Positions 34,614 through 43,817 of a stretch of DNA of 64,000 nt are shown here, piece by piece. Below the pieces are notes generated by a model. It was not told the origin of the DNA and made no database searches. It was given only the letters and a program-made list of their open reading frames with translations. Position numbers and translations under genes: made by a program. This DNA comes from Pseudoduganella sp. (lineage in GTDB: Bacteria; Pseudomonadota; Gammaproteobacteria; Burkholderiales; Burkholderiaceae_D). The DNA is taken from positions 62,001 through 126,000 of the forward strand of contig JAJTCO010000002.1 of assembly GCA_021323265.1 (NCBI GenBank), in the 5' to 3' direction. Every line of letters starts with the position of its first letter. The first letter of the stretch is position 1.

Positions 34614-37593
34614 GTCGTGCGAAGCGCGACCAGAGGCTGCTGCGCCGCTCGACATAGGCCAGCTGCGCCGGCACCTGCAGGCGCACCATGGTACCGCCCC
34701 CCGGCGGCGACAGTACGGTGCAGGTGGCGCCGATGGCGGCCGCACGCTCGCGCATGCCGACCAGGCCGAAATGGCCCGGCCGCGCGCCGTGTTCCACCAC
34801 CTCGCCCAGGCCGCGCCCGTCGTCGCGCACTTCAAGCTGGAACCAGGCCGCGCCATAGTCGAGCAGCAGGTCGACCCGGGTCGCCTGCGCGTGGCGCGCC
34901 GCGTTGAACAGCGCCTCGCGCGCAATCGACAGCACGTCCTCGTGCACCTGCGGCGGCATGGCGCGCGCGCTGCCGCTGGTGGTGGCGTGGAAGCGTTCAT
35001 GCAGCAGCACGGCGCCGTACTGCTGCAACGAGTTCGCCAGCTCCTCCGCCGGCGCGCTCGAACGCAGGTCCATGATGTAGTTGCGGCCCTCGGCCATCAA
35101 CTGGTCGGCCAGTTCCAGCGTCTGCTCCACCTTGGCCTTTTCCTCGCTGCCGGGCGCCAGGCGGGCCGACTGGCGGTCGAAGAACATGATCAGCCCCTGC
35201 ACGCTTTGCAGCAGCGTGTCGTGCAGGCCGCGCGCGATGCGGGCGCGTTCGGCCAGCCGTTCCTGCAGCAGGTCCTGCATGCGCGCGGTCAGCTGGCGCA
35301 CGCGCAGCGCGTACAGCGCGGCCAGGGCCAGCGCAGCGGCCAGCACCAGCAGGGCGGTGAACCAGTGCGTCTGCGTGAAGGTGGGCGGGATCTCCAGCTC
35401 CAGCGTGGCGCCTTCGCCGTTCCAGACACCGTCCTCGTTGGCGGCCAGCACGCGGAAGCGGTAGCTGCCCGGCTGCAGGTTGGTGTAGAACGCTTCGCGC
35501 CTGCCCTGCACGTCCTGCCAGGCGGCGTCCACGCCCTCCAGGCGGTAGCTGAAGCGCACGCGCTCGGGCATCGACAGGCTGAGCGCCGTGAAGCCGATTT
35601 CGACGTCCTTGCTGCCCTTTGGCAGCCGCACGCGCGGCAGCGGCTGGTAGGCCACGCCGCCCGAGCGCAGCGAACGCACCTGCACCGGCGGCGCCAGGGT
35701 ATTGCGCGCGATCTGCGCCGGATCGATGGTGGCCACGTCGCTGGCGGTGGAGAGCCACAGCCTGCCGTCGCTGCCCTGCACCAGGGAGGGCAGGGGACGG
35801 AACTGCTCCGCGCCGCCCAGCAGGCCGTCCTGGGCATCGAAGCGCTCGTAGCGCAAGGCCTGGCCATCCTTGCCGCCGCCGGCCAGTAGCCGCGCCACTT
35901 CGGATGCGGCCACGCGCGTCACCCCTTCCGCGCCGTGCAGCCACAATTCGCCCTGTGGCGTGCGCACCATGCCGGACACGCCGCGCAGCGGCGCGTTTGC
36001 CATGTGGAAGCCGGCGCTGTCGAACCAGCCCACCCCATATTCGCCGCCGGCCCAAACGCGCGGCCCGTCCACCAGCAGCGACAGCACGTTGCCCAGCTGG
36101 ATGCCGTCCGCCTCGCCGAATACGCGCGCCTTGCCGCCTTCGATGACGGCGACGCGGTCGCGCAGGTAGCCAACCCAGATGCGGCCCTGGCCGTCGGTGG
36201 TCAGCGTGGGCACGATGCCTTCCGGCAGGCCGGGCACGCCGCCGTCCTTGGTCCAGTGTGCGCCGTCGGCGCTGAACAGGCCTTTGCGCGAGATCGACAG
36301 CCACATGCGGCCTTCGCTGTCGAGCGTCATGGCCTGCACGTCGTGCTGGGCGTGCTCGGGCGGATGCGGGTAGCGCGCCATCTGCCCGGACGGCGCGCGG
36401 CGCCAGCGCTCCATGTTGTTGCCGAACCAGAGCGCCCCATCCGGCGCGCGGTAGCCGGCCGACATCAGCTCGGTCTCGCGCCGCAGCCGCTGGCCGCTGC
36501 TGCCGTAGCTGTACACGCCGCCGTTCATATTGCCCACCACCACGCGGCCATCGCTGTCGGGCAGCATGCCGGGGTGGTCCAGCGGCTCGCTGGTGGCCAG
36601 GCTGCGCAAGCGGTTGCGCCGCAGGCGGTCCAGGCCGGCGGTCGTGCCGATCCAGATATTGCCTTCGCGGTCTTCGAAGAAGGTTTGCGGCAGCGCGCCG
36701 CTGATGCCGTTTTCGCGCCGCAGCTGCTGGTTCGGGTCGCGTCCCGCGCGGGCCGGGTCGCCGGCCACGCGCTCCAGCGCATGCACGTTCAACAGCCACA
36801 TGGTGCCGTTGCGGTCGAAGTGGATGCCATTGGCCGCCAGCACGGGACGGGGCGCGGGATTGCCGGGCGGCGCCTCGGGCAGCAGGCGGTAGCCGTGGCG
36901 GATGCCGTCGCTGGCCCACATGCTGCCGTCCGGCCCCTCGGCCATCGCCATCAGGTCCAGGTGCGGCCAGGCACGGCGGAAACGCGGGTCGCTGCCCGGC
37001 GCCGTGTCGCGCCAGTAGACGCCGCCCTGCACCGAGACCCATTGCCGTCCGCTGCGGCTAAACAGCACCTGGCGCGCGGCGCCGCTGGGCAGGCCGCTTT
37101 CCGGCGCCGGGCGCTGGAAGCGCTGGCTGCCCGGTTTCAGGTAGGCCAGGCCGCCGGCCACGGCGGCCCAGATGCTGCCGTCCGGCCCTTCGGTCAGGCT
37201 CATCACCCCGGACGGCGGCAAGCCCTGTTCCAGACCGTACTCGCGCACCTTGCCGCCCACCAGCGCCGTGATGCCGCCGAAGCGGTGGCCGATCCACAGA
37301 CCGCCGTCGCGCGTGGCCAGCAAGGCCATGGTGCTGGACGATTGCAGGCGGTGCCCGCCCAGCGCTTCCACGCGTTCGAAGCGCACGCCGTCGAAACGCG
37401 TCAGGCCGCCCGGCGAGGAGATCCAGAGCCAGCCGTCGGCGCTTTGCGCGAACTTGACCACGTCGCTGGGCGCGCCCTGCAGGCGCGTCCAGGCGGTGTG
37501 GGTGTAGTCGGAAAGCAGGCGGGCGGGGGCGGCGTGCGCCGCCAGGGTCGCCAGCAGCAGGGCCAGCGCAGGCAGCCATCGGTATCGGTTCAT
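34579..37593 (-). CDS. Propeller-type sensor histidine kinase (HisKA_3)
   Basis: A 1004-residue membrane sensor. A signal peptide (to about 22) leads to a large periplasmic part of two-component regulator propeller repeats (for example DGWLWISSPGGLTRFDG, EGNIWIGTTAGLDRL), then a Y_Y_Y domain (about 690-750). One membrane helix (WFTALLVLAAALALAALYALRV) precedes the HisKA_3 domain with H791 (RGLHDTLLQSVQGL) and an ATPase domain (EALFNAARHA, DDGRGLG, FGLVGMRERA). Such kinases often sense sugars or glycans. No regulator gene adjoins it. A TATAAT box on the minus strand (37626-37631) lies upstream; no ribosome site is clear. Confidence 0.92.
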   Translation of the reverse strand: MNRYRWLPALALLLATLAAHAAPARLLSDYTHTAWTRLQGAPSDVVKFAQSADGWLWISSPGGLTRFDGVRFERVEALGGHRLQSSSTMALLATRDGGLWIGHRFGGITALVGGKVREYGLEQGLPPSGVMSLTEGPDGSIWAAVAGGLAYLKPGSQRFQRPAPESGLPSGAARQVLFSRSGRQWVSVQGGVYWRDTAPGSDPRFRRAWPHLDLMAMAEGPDGSMWASDGIRHGYRLLPEAPPGNPAPRPVLAANGIHFDRNGTMWLLNVHALERVAGDPARAGRDPNQQLRRENGISGALPQTFFEDREGNIWIGTTAGLDRLRRNRLRSLATSEPLDHPGMLPDSDGRVVVGNMNGGVYSYGSSGQRLRRETELMSAGYRAPDGALWFGNNMERWRRAPSGQMARYPHPPEHAQHDVQAMTLDSEGRMWLSISRKGLFSADGAHWTKDGGVPGLPEGIVPTLTTDGQGRIWVGYLRDRVAVIEGGKARVFGEADGIQLGNVLSLLVDGPRVWAGGEYGVGWFDSAGFHMANAPLRGVSGMVRTPQGELWLHGAEGVTRVAASEVARLLAGGGKDGQALRYERFDAQDGLLGGAEQFRPLPSLVQGSDGRLWLSTASDVATIDPAQIARNTLAPPVQVRSLRSGGVAYQPLPRVRLPKGSKDVEIGFTALSLSMPERVRFSYRLEGVDAAWQDVQGRREAFYTNLQPGSYRFRVLAANEDGVWNGEGATLELEIPPTFTQTHWFTALLVLAAALALAALYALRVRQLTARMQDLLQERLAERARIARGLHDTLLQSVQGLIMFFDRQSARLAPGSEEKAKVEQTLELADQLMAEGRNYIMDLRSSAPAEELANSLQQYGAVLLHERFHATTSGSARAMPPQVHEDVLSIAREALFNAARHAQATRVDLLLDYGAAWFQLEVRDDGRGLGEVVEHGARPGHFGLVGMRERAAAIGATCTVLSPPGGGTMVRLQVPAQLAYVERRSSLWSRFARLMVRRLRTSAG

Positions 37594-37709
37594 TCTGGCT
37601 ACGGGAATTTATTCGCTAAATGTAAATTATAGTATCGAAGTGTCGCCGCGCATGGACGCAATGTCCGGTGCGCAGCGGAGCGTAGCGAACCGGGAGAGAT
37701 TTGCCGCCG

Positions 37710-39512
37710 TCACAGGCGCGTCAGGTCGGGGGCGCCCTGCGGCCCGATCCAGGTGGCGGCGAAGCGCTTGCGCGTGGCGGCCGCCGCGGCCTTGTCGCCG
37801 CGCTTGTCGTACACTTCGACCAGGCCGCGCAGGGCCCAGCCATTGCTGGGCGTTTTGGCGAAGGAGGCGCGGAACGCCGCTTCCGCCTCGTCGAGCTTGC
37901 CTGCCTTGAGCAGCGCCGCGCCCAGCGACTGGCGCACCGGGTAGTACCAGTAGGGCGGCTCGGTGTAGGGCAGGCTGTCCTGCACCGCCACCGCCTCGGT
38001 GAAGGACTTGATCGCCTGCGGCAGTTCGCCGCGCGCCTCGGCCAGCTTGCCGGTCGCCACCAGGCGCGCCGTCTGCGCGATGGCGGGGCCGGGCACGCCC
38101 CAGTCGGTCAGTGGCTTGAAGTCTCCTTTCTGCTCGATGGCGGCGATGGCGTCGATCTGGCGCTGGCTCTCCTGCCACATGCCCTTGCGCGCGAAGCCGA
38201 TGGCGCGCGCATAGTGCCACATGGCCCGCAGCAGCACGAACTCGGTGCCCGGCTCGGGCAGGGCGAGCAGGGTGTCGGGGCTGCTGAACTGCACGTGGGC
38301 GAAATAGGGGGCGGCGCGCACCGGCTGCAGTGGCGGGATCGCGCGCAGCAGGTCGGGCGTGATGGCCTTTTCCAGGCGCTGCGTGGTCTGCAGCGTGGTC
38401 TTGCCGTCGCCGCCCATCAGGGCCGACACCATGGCGAAGTGGATGTTGTGCGGGTAGTAGGCGCCCTTGTATACGGGATCGCTGCTGGCGCCGCTGAAAT
38501 ACTTCTCGTCGATGGCGATGGCGTCGATGTTGGACTGCAGCGCTTCCTTGTAGTACCCCAGGCGGTAATAGATGTGCGAAGGCATGTGCACGATATGGCC
38601 GGCGCCTGGGATCTGCTGCGCCAGCCGGCGCGCATGCGGCAGGGCCTTCTCCGGATGCGTCGACGCTTCCACCGCATGGATGTAGTAGTGGATGGCGCCG
38701 GGATGGCTGGGGTTACGTTCGAGCACGCGCTCCAGCGCGTCCACCAGTTCCGCCGTGCGCCCTTTCGGGCTGGCGCCGCCGGCTTCCCAGTAATTCCAGG
38801 GCGACAGGTCCATCAGCGCCTCGGCAAACAGCACCTGCACCGTATCGTCGTTGGGGAAGCTGCGCGCCGCCTCCGTCATGGCGGCGGCATAGGCCAGGTC
38901 CAGCGGGGCGCGGTCGGGCCCGGGCTGCGCGGCATAGCGGCGGCCGACCGCGCGCACCAGGGCCTGCTCCACCGGGCTGGCATGGCCCGCCAGCGCTGCC
39001 GCGCGCTCGGCCGCGGCCATGGCGGGCGCCACCGCGTCCGGGAACATGGGCGCGTTGATGTTCGGCCCCAGCACCAGCGCCTCGCCCCAATGGCACATGG
39101 CGCATTGCGGGTCGGCCTGCTGCGCGGCGCGGAAGGCGCGCGCCGCCTCGGCATGGTTGAAGGCGAACAGCAGCCGCAGTCCCTGGTCGAAGTAGGCCTG
39201 GGCACGCGGGCTGCGCGTGGTGACCGACATGTGCAGCTTGCCAAGATCCTTGTACAGCGCAGGCGTGCCCGCCTGGTCGGGCCGGCGCGCCTGCTGCGCG
39301 GGCTTGAAGGGCGCGGTCTCGGCCTGCGCCAGCATGGCCAGCATCACCGGCCGGCCCGCCGCGGGACTGGCGCACAGCGCGCCGTCGAGCACGGGGTCGA
39401 ATAGCGGTTCGCGCCGCGCTTGCGATGGCCCCGTTGCGAACAGGGCCGCCAGGGCGGTGGCCAGGCCGGCCGCCAGATGCAGCGCGGAAGGCACGAGTCG
39501 GGCGGTCGGCAT
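37710..39512 (-). CDS. Exported tetratricopeptide-repeat protein
   Basis: A 600-residue protein with a signal peptide (to about 32) and helical repeats. Early repeats include AYFDQGLRLLFAFNHAEAARAFRAA and DPQCAMCHWGEALVLGPNINAPM; later ones LGYYKEALQSNIDAIAID and GKLDEAEAAFRASFAKTPSNGWALRGLVEVYDKRGD. Residues 137-141 form CAMCH, a formal haem-attachment motif, but the CxxC occurs within a repeat where homologues usually have CxxCY, so haem binding is doubtful. AGGAG fixes the ATG at 39512. It probably forms an operon with the NTF2-like gene just upstream. Role unknown. Confidence 0.8.
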   Translation of the reverse strand: MPTARLVPSALHLAAGLATALAALFATGPSQARREPLFDPVLDGALCASPAAGRPVMLAMLAQAETAPFKPAQQARRPDQAGTPALYKDLGKLHMSVTTRSPRAQAYFDQGLRLLFAFNHAEAARAFRAAQQADPQCAMCHWGEALVLGPNINAPMFPDAVAPAMAAAERAAALAGHASPVEQALVRAVGRRYAAQPGPDRAPLDLAYAAAMTEAARSFPNDDTVQVLFAEALMDLSPWNYWEAGGASPKGRTAELVDALERVLERNPSHPGAIHYYIHAVEASTHPEKALPHARRLAQQIPGAGHIVHMPSHIYYRLGYYKEALQSNIDAIAIDEKYFSGASSDPVYKGAYYPHNIHFAMVSALMGGDGKTTLQTTQRLEKAITPDLLRAIPPLQPVRAAPYFAHVQFSSPDTLLALPEPGTEFVLLRAMWHYARAIGFARKGMWQESQRQIDAIAAIEQKGDFKPLTDWGVPGPAIAQTARLVATGKLAEARGELPQAIKSFTEAVAVQDSLPYTEPPYWYYPVRQSLGAALLKAGKLDEAEAAFRASFAKTPSNGWALRGLVEVYDKRGDKAAAAATRKRFAATWIGPQGAPDLTRL

Positions 39513-39525
39513 GATGGTCTCCTGG

Positions 39526-39957
39526 CTAGTGGTGCAATGGCTTGCCGCCGGCCTGTCCCGTGCTGGCAGGATGCAGGGCGTGTTCCAGCTTGCTGGTGTC
39601 GTAGTAGGCGCGCTGCGACACCACCTTGCCGTCGCGTAGCTTGAACACGTGGACGAAGGGGTTGTCGTAGGCGATGCCGGTGCTGCGCGCAATCCAGCTG
39701 GAGTCGCCCGTCACCACCACGGTGTCGCCTTCCGCCACCATGCTCCTGGGTTCGAGCTGGACGCACTGGACTGTCTCATTCAGCTTGGTGAAGTATTCGG
39801 CAATCTGCTGCTTGCCGTGATAGCTGCCCGCGAAGGGCAGGTAGTCCGATTCCGGATTGATCAGATCCGCATCGTCGTAGTAGCGTTCTAGCAGGCCCTT
39901 CAGGTCGCCTGCCGCAAACAGTTGATAGCCTTCACTGATGAGTTTTTTGGTGTCCAT
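39526..39957 (-). CDS. SnoaL/NTF2-like protein
   Basis: A 143-residue cone-fold protein with the family layout: an N-terminal helix (LISEGYQLFAAGDLKGLLERYYDDADLINP), the strand SYHGKQQIAEYFTKL and the end FVHVFKLRDGKVVSQRAYYDT. Family members are ketosteroid-isomerase-like enzymes or binding proteins; the function here is not known. It sits 13 bases ahead of the TPR gene on the same strand. GGGGGA lies before the ATG at 39957. Confidence 0.8.
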   Translation of the reverse strand: MDTKKLISEGYQLFAAGDLKGLLERYYDDADLINPESDYLPFAGSYHGKQQIAEYFTKLNETVQCVQLEPRSMVAEGDTVVVTGDSSWIARSTGIAYDNPFVHVFKLRDGKVVSQRAYYDTSKLEHALHPASTGQAGGKPLHH

Positions 39958-40044
39958 GGCATCCCCCGGATCAACGACACCTGCAGCGGCATGCCGCAGG
40001 CTGCCGATCAGATAAGCGTAGTACGGCAGGATCAGAAGTCAAGC

Positions 40045-40899
40045 TTAGCGTGGCGTGCCGAAGACCTGGGTCCAGTAGGCGGCGGGGCGCTTCCCGCTGC
40101 GGATGCTGTAGGCCGCGCCCATGTCGGTGAACCGCGGATTCATGAGGGAGCGGCAGTGGCCCGGACTGCCGACCCAGCTGGCCACGGCTTCGTGCGCGCT
40201 GGTCTGGCCGCGCGCGATGTTCTCGCCGATATGGCGCCAGGCGTAGCCGGCCGCCAGGCTGCGCTGGCCGGCGTCGTTGCCCTGCCGGTCGGCGTGGGCG
40301 AAATAGCCATGCCGCGCCATGTCCTGGCTGTGCGCGAGTGCCGCGTCCGCCAGCAGCGCGCTCCAGCGTACCGGCGGCGCCGCCGCCATCCACACCCCGC
40401 CGCAATCGCGCGCCACGGAGCGGGCCGCGTTGGTGGCGGCCAGCACTTCCTGTTCGGCCTGCGCCGGCGCGGGCAGCAACAGCAGGGGATTGGGCGTGGG
40501 CGCCGCCAGCACGACGGTCCATTCGTTGCCGCTGCGGTGGGCGCCGATATCGGCGTAGCGCGTGCTCGCAAGGGTGATGCAGTACGCTTCGCGCAAGATG
40601 TCGAATGCCGCGCGCGCGTCGCTGGGACCGGTCACTTGCACGGCGTCGGCCAGCGCGGGATCGTAGCCCGCCTGGTCGAGTGCCGCCAGCAGGATGGTGC
40701 CGTGGCGCAGCGTCACGCGCGACAGCATGGGGTTGGCGGCCAGCCGCGGCACGGCGGGGCGCATGCCGCCCTGGCAGGCGGCAGGGGCGGCGCGCCAGGC
40801 GTTGACCATGGCCACCAGCTGCTCGGCCTCGCGGGCGGCTGGCGTCGCGCCGGCTTGCTGTAGCATCAGGGCGCTTGCAAGAAGGAAAAACCTGTTCAT
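40045..40899 (-). CDS. CAP-domain (SCP-like) secreted protein
   Basis: A 284-residue exported protein with a signal peptide (MNRFFLLASALMLQQAGA) and a C-terminal CAP domain (about 150-280). CAP signatures are LLADAALAHSQDMARHGYFAHADRQG, RHIGENIARGQTSAHEAVASWVGSPGHCRSLMNPRFTDMGAAY and YWTQVFGTP. The first half (about 20-140) is cysteine-containing and looks like a second, diverged CAP-like part. Bacterial CAP proteins are secreted and mostly uncharacterised. A TATAGT box (40905-40910, minus strand) ends 5 nt before the ATG, so the transcript is likely leaderless. Confidence 0.83.
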   Translation of the reverse strand: MNRFFLLASALMLQQAGATPAAREAEQLVAMVNAWRAAPAACQGGMRPAVPRLAANPMLSRVTLRHGTILLAALDQAGYDPALADAVQVTGPSDARAAFDILREAYCITLASTRYADIGAHRSGNEWTVVLAAPTPNPLLLLPAPAQAEQEVLAATNAARSVARDCGGVWMAAAPPVRWSALLADAALAHSQDMARHGYFAHADRQGNDAGQRSLAAGYAWRHIGENIARGQTSAHEAVASWVGSPGHCRSLMNPRFTDMGAAYSIRSGKRPAAYWTQVFGTPR

Positions 40900-40934
40900 G
40901 CCCTACTATAACGCGCTCTGCTAAACTGCTGCCC

Positions 40935-41375
40935 ATGAACGATACGCCAGGTACCAAGTTCAGCCTCGTGCTGGTCGACAAGCTGCCCTTTAAAGAGCTG
41001 AAAGCCTTCCACGAGGACGCTGGCTGGGAGGCGCCACGCCTGCCCAAGCAATCGCGCGGCCAGGTGCAATGGGCCGTGGTTGCCGTGGCCGGCAGCAAGG
41101 CCGCCATTGCGCGCCTGGAACTGGCGCGCCCGGAATTCTGCTTCGTCACCAATCTCGCGGTGCTGGGCAAATACCGCGGCCGCGGCGTCGGCGGCTGGCT
41201 GCTGGAGCAGATCGAGCAGCATTGCCGGCAGCAGGGCATCCGCCGCCTGATCCTGGAACCGGCCCCTGGTACCGAGGCGTATTACCAGTCCCACCATTTT
41301 ATTCCGGACCCCCTGGTCCCCAGCTGCGTGAAGAAGGAGCTCCCGCCTTTGCTGCGCCGCCGTTTTGTGCCGTAA
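40935..41375 (+). CDS. GNAT-like acetyltransferase
   Basis: A 146-residue protein with a central GNAT core: FVTNLAVLGKYRGRGVGGWLLEQIEQHC contains the RGRGVG CoA loop, followed by IRRLILEPAPGTEAYYQSHHF. The N-terminal region (KLPFKELKAFHEDAGWEAPRLP) is typical of a small GNAT subgroup. No Shine-Dalgarno sequence; a TAAACT box (40922-40927) ends 7 nt before the ATG, giving a probable leaderless message. It is followed 13 bases later by the DUF2058 gene. Substrate unknown. Confidence 0.8.
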   Translation: MNDTPGTKFSLVLVDKLPFKELKAFHEDAGWEAPRLPKQSRGQVQWAVVAVAGSKAAIARLELARPEFCFVTNLAVLGKYRGRGVGGWLLEQIEQHCRQQGIRRLILEPAPGTEAYYQSHHFIPDPLVPSCVKKELPPLLRRRFVP

Positions 41376-41388
41376 AGGAGTTATTCGT

Positions 41389-41925
41389 ATGGTTTCGCTG
41401 CAAGAACAATTGATGAAGGCCGGACTGGTCGACAAGAAGAAGGTCAACAAGGTCCAGCAGGACAAGTCCAAGCAATGGAAGGAAGAGCGCCGCACCGGCG
41501 TGCAGAGCGTAGACGAGACGCGCGAAGCGGCGCTGGAACTGCAGCGCAAGAACGCCGAGCGGGCGCGCGAACTGAACGCCCAGCGCGACGCGGCGGCGGC
41601 CCAGAAGGCGATCCTGGCGCAAGTGGTGCAGATGGTGCAGCAGCACCGCCAGTCCAAGGGCCATGGCGAAGTGGCCTACAATTTCACGCTGGGCAGCAAG
41701 ATCGACCGCATCTACGTGTCGAACGCCGTGCAGCAGCACCTGGTCAATGGCCGCCTGGTGATCGTGGTGCTGGACGACGTGGCCGAACTGGTGCCCAAGG
41801 TGGTGGCCGACAAGATCGCCGAGCGCATGCCCGAACTGGTGGTGACGGTCAAGAAGCCGGTCACCGAGCCGGCCGAAGACGATCCTTACGCCGACTACAA
41901 GATCCCGGACGACTTTACCTGGTAA
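41389..41925 (+). CDS. DUF2058 (YaiL-like) protein
   Basis: A 178-residue cytoplasmic protein. The start SLQEQLMKAGLVDKKKVNKVQQDKSKQ is the DUF2058 hallmark, followed by a charged helical region (DETREAALELQRKNAERARELNAQRD) and the domain YNFTLGSKIDRIYVSNAVQQHLVNGRLVIV. E. coli YaiL is ribosome- or nucleoprotein-associated by annotation, but its function is not established. GGAG precedes the ATG at 41389. The 3' end overlaps the cyanophycinase-like gene by 11 bp. Confidence 0.88.
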   Translation: MVSLQEQLMKAGLVDKKKVNKVQQDKSKQWKEERRTGVQSVDETREAALELQRKNAERARELNAQRDAAAAQKAILAQVVQMVQQHRQSKGHGEVAYNFTLGSKIDRIYVSNAVQQHLVNGRLVIVVLDDVAELVPKVVADKIAERMPELVVTVKKPVTEPAEDDPYADYKIPDDFTW

Positions 41926-42892
41926 GCAGCACGCCCTTGTCGGCGGAGACCGTGTAACGCACGGTCGCGCCGCCGTAACCGGCCCAGTTGCGCAGGTCGA
42001 AACTGCCGCCGCCGGACATGCGCTGCGCTTCCAGGTTCAGGTAGGTCAGTGGCCGGCGCGGCGCGCACACCTGCGGCAGGCCGACCGATTGCAGGAAGGT
42101 CACCGAACCGAGCCCGGTGCGCGTGGCCATGCCATCCTCCACCAGCAGCGCCGTCTCCACATCGACACCGATGCCGCGCGCCATGCCGGCCCAGCCATCA
42201 TTGACGATGCGCGCCATGAACGCCACCAGGCGCCCCAGGCGCGCCCGCGTGTCGAAGTGGGCGTCGGTCACCACGCTGCCCATGTCGGGCAGGCTGAGGT
42301 AGTCGCGCACCAGCGTCATGCGCTTGTCGTAGGGATTGGCCAGCGCATCGTCCGAGGTGATGCTGCCGTTCAGCGCCGCAAAGCCGAAGCGACCCAGCAG
42401 CATCATGCCGGCGCTGGTGCCGCCGATGGGGACCTTGCGCCCGGCCAGCTCCTGGATGGCAGCCTGCACCGGCGTGCCCTGCCAGTAGTTGACGTAGTCG
42501 GCCTGATCGCCGCCGGCGATGAACAAGGCCTCCGCGCCGCGGATGCGCTCGATGACGAAGGGGTCGCTGGCGGCGCTGCGGCTGGGGATCACCAGCGTTT
42601 CCACCGACTGCACGCCGCCCATGGCGTAGATGTAGGGATTGTAGGCGTCCGTGCCGCGGCTGCGGAGGACGACGAAGTTGCCACCGCCGCCTTTCTGGAT
42701 CATCCAGGCAAACGCCGCGTCCACGTCCGGTCCGCCGCCCATCAGCACCATGGCCGCCTTGGCCGGTTGCGGCAGCACGACATTGGCGGCGTCGCCCACC
42801 ACGTAGTGCTGGTAAGGCTTGCCGGCCTGGGCTGGCGCCAGGACGGCGGCCAGCAGCAGGAACGTGGCGACGAATCGGCTCAGGCGTAGCAT
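41915..42892 (-). CDS. Cyanophycinase-like S51 peptidase, exported
   Basis: A 325-residue protein of the S51 class I glutamine amidotransferase-like fold, to which cyanophycinase and dipeptidase E belong. The nucleophile S160 lies in GGTSAGMMLLG, and the family block LFIAGGDQADYVNYW precedes it. A signal peptide (to about 23) indicates export, as in extracellular cyanophycinases. Cyanophycin synthetase genes are not in the window, so the substrate may be an external polypeptide. GAAGGA lies before the ATG at 42892. Confidence 0.85.
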   Translation of the reverse strand: MLRLSRFVATFLLLAAVLAPAQAGKPYQHYVVGDAANVVLPQPAKAAMVLMGGGPDVDAAFAWMIQKGGGGNFVVLRSRGTDAYNPYIYAMGGVQSVETLVIPSRSAASDPFVIERIRGAEALFIAGGDQADYVNYWQGTPVQAAIQELAGRKVPIGGTSAGMMLLGRFGFAALNGSITSDDALANPYDKRMTLVRDYLSLPDMGSVVTDAHFDTRARLGRLVAFMARIVNDGWAGMARGIGVDVETALLVEDGMATRTGLGSVTFLQSVGLPQVCAPRRPLTYLNLEAQRMSGGGSFDLRNWAGYGGATVRYTVSADKGVLLTR

Positions 42893-42962
42893 GGCGGCGT
42901 TCCTTCAGCGTTGGGGGGCCGGGCTAGCCCGCTCGGCCATTCTACGCCCAACGGTTACCGCA

Positions 42963-43670
42963 CTATTCAGGCCGCGCGGGAATTTTCAGGCCGCGTGCAA
43001 CAGCCGGGCGCGCGACGAAGGCGGCCAGCACGCGCCGCACATTGGCAAACCGCGCGAAACCCACCAGCTCGCCTGCGCCATAGTATTCCACCAGGTTGCG
43101 CACCCAGGGGAAGATCGCAATGTCTGCAATGGAATAGTCATTGCCCATGATCCAGTCGCGTCCCGCCAGGCGCTGCTCCAGCACGGCCAAGAGGCGCGCC
43201 GATTCGGCGATGTAGCGGTCGCGCGGGCGCTTGTCCTCGTAGGCCTTGCCGGCGAATTTGTGGAAGAAGCCCACCTGGCCGAACATCGGGCCGATGCCGC
43301 CCATCTGGAACATCAGCCACTGGATGGTTTCGTAGCGCGCCGCCGCATCGCGCGGCAGCAGCTGGCCGGTCTTTTCCGCCAGGTAGAGCAGGATCGCGCC
43401 CGATTCGAACAGCGGCAGCGGCCGTCCGCCCGGACCGTCCGGATCGATGATGGCGGGGATCTTGTTGTTCGGATTGAGCGACAGGAATTCCGGCGTCATC
43501 TGGTCGCCGGTCTCGAAGTCGACCAGGTGCGCTTCATACGGCAGGCCGATTTCTTCCAGCATGATCGAGACCTTGACGCCATTCGGCGTGGCCAGCGAAT
43601 ACAGCTGCAGGCGTTCGGGATGTTGCGCGGGCCATTTGGCGTTGATCGGGAAATCGGCAATTCCGGTCAT
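42963..43670 (-). CDS. Glutathione S-transferase family protein (Nu-class-like)
   Basis: A 235-residue GST with an N-terminal thioredoxin-like domain (LYSLATPNGVKVSIMLEEIGLPYEAHLVDF, then NPNNKIPAIIDPDG and FESGAILLYLAEKTG) and an all-alpha C-terminal domain (IQWLMFQMGGIGPMFGQVGFFHKFA). These segments match the YfcG/YghU-type enzymes, which reduce disulphide bonds or peroxides with glutathione. No signal peptide, so cytoplasmic. It lies 70 bases beyond the start of the cyanophycinase-like gene, on the same strand and upstream of it. Confidence 0.9.
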   Translation of the reverse strand: MTGIADFPINAKWPAQHPERLQLYSLATPNGVKVSIMLEEIGLPYEAHLVDFETGDQMTPEFLSLNPNNKIPAIIDPDGPGGRPLPLFESGAILLYLAEKTGQLLPRDAAARYETIQWLMFQMGGIGPMFGQVGFFHKFAGKAYEDKRPRDRYIAESARLLAVLEQRLAGRDWIMGNDYSIADIAIFPWVRNLVEYYGAGELVGFARFANVRRVLAAFVARPAVARGLKIPARPE

Positions 43671-43817
43671 GCGGTGCTCTCATCAGTGGGGAAATGTCCA
43701 CGATTATGCGACATCCCGCGATTTCATGCCGGCGATTGCCAGCGCACGGGAAGCGTGATGCAAGGTGCGTAGTATTATTAATAAGTTATTATCTAAAAAA
43801 CAGGACAAGAGGAAAAA

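Noticed and set aside
37710..39512. A CxxCH motif in the TPR protein as evidence for a cytochrome.
   Set aside because: The motif lies inside a helical repeat whose relatives have CxxCY; no axial ligand or cytochrome fold is seen.
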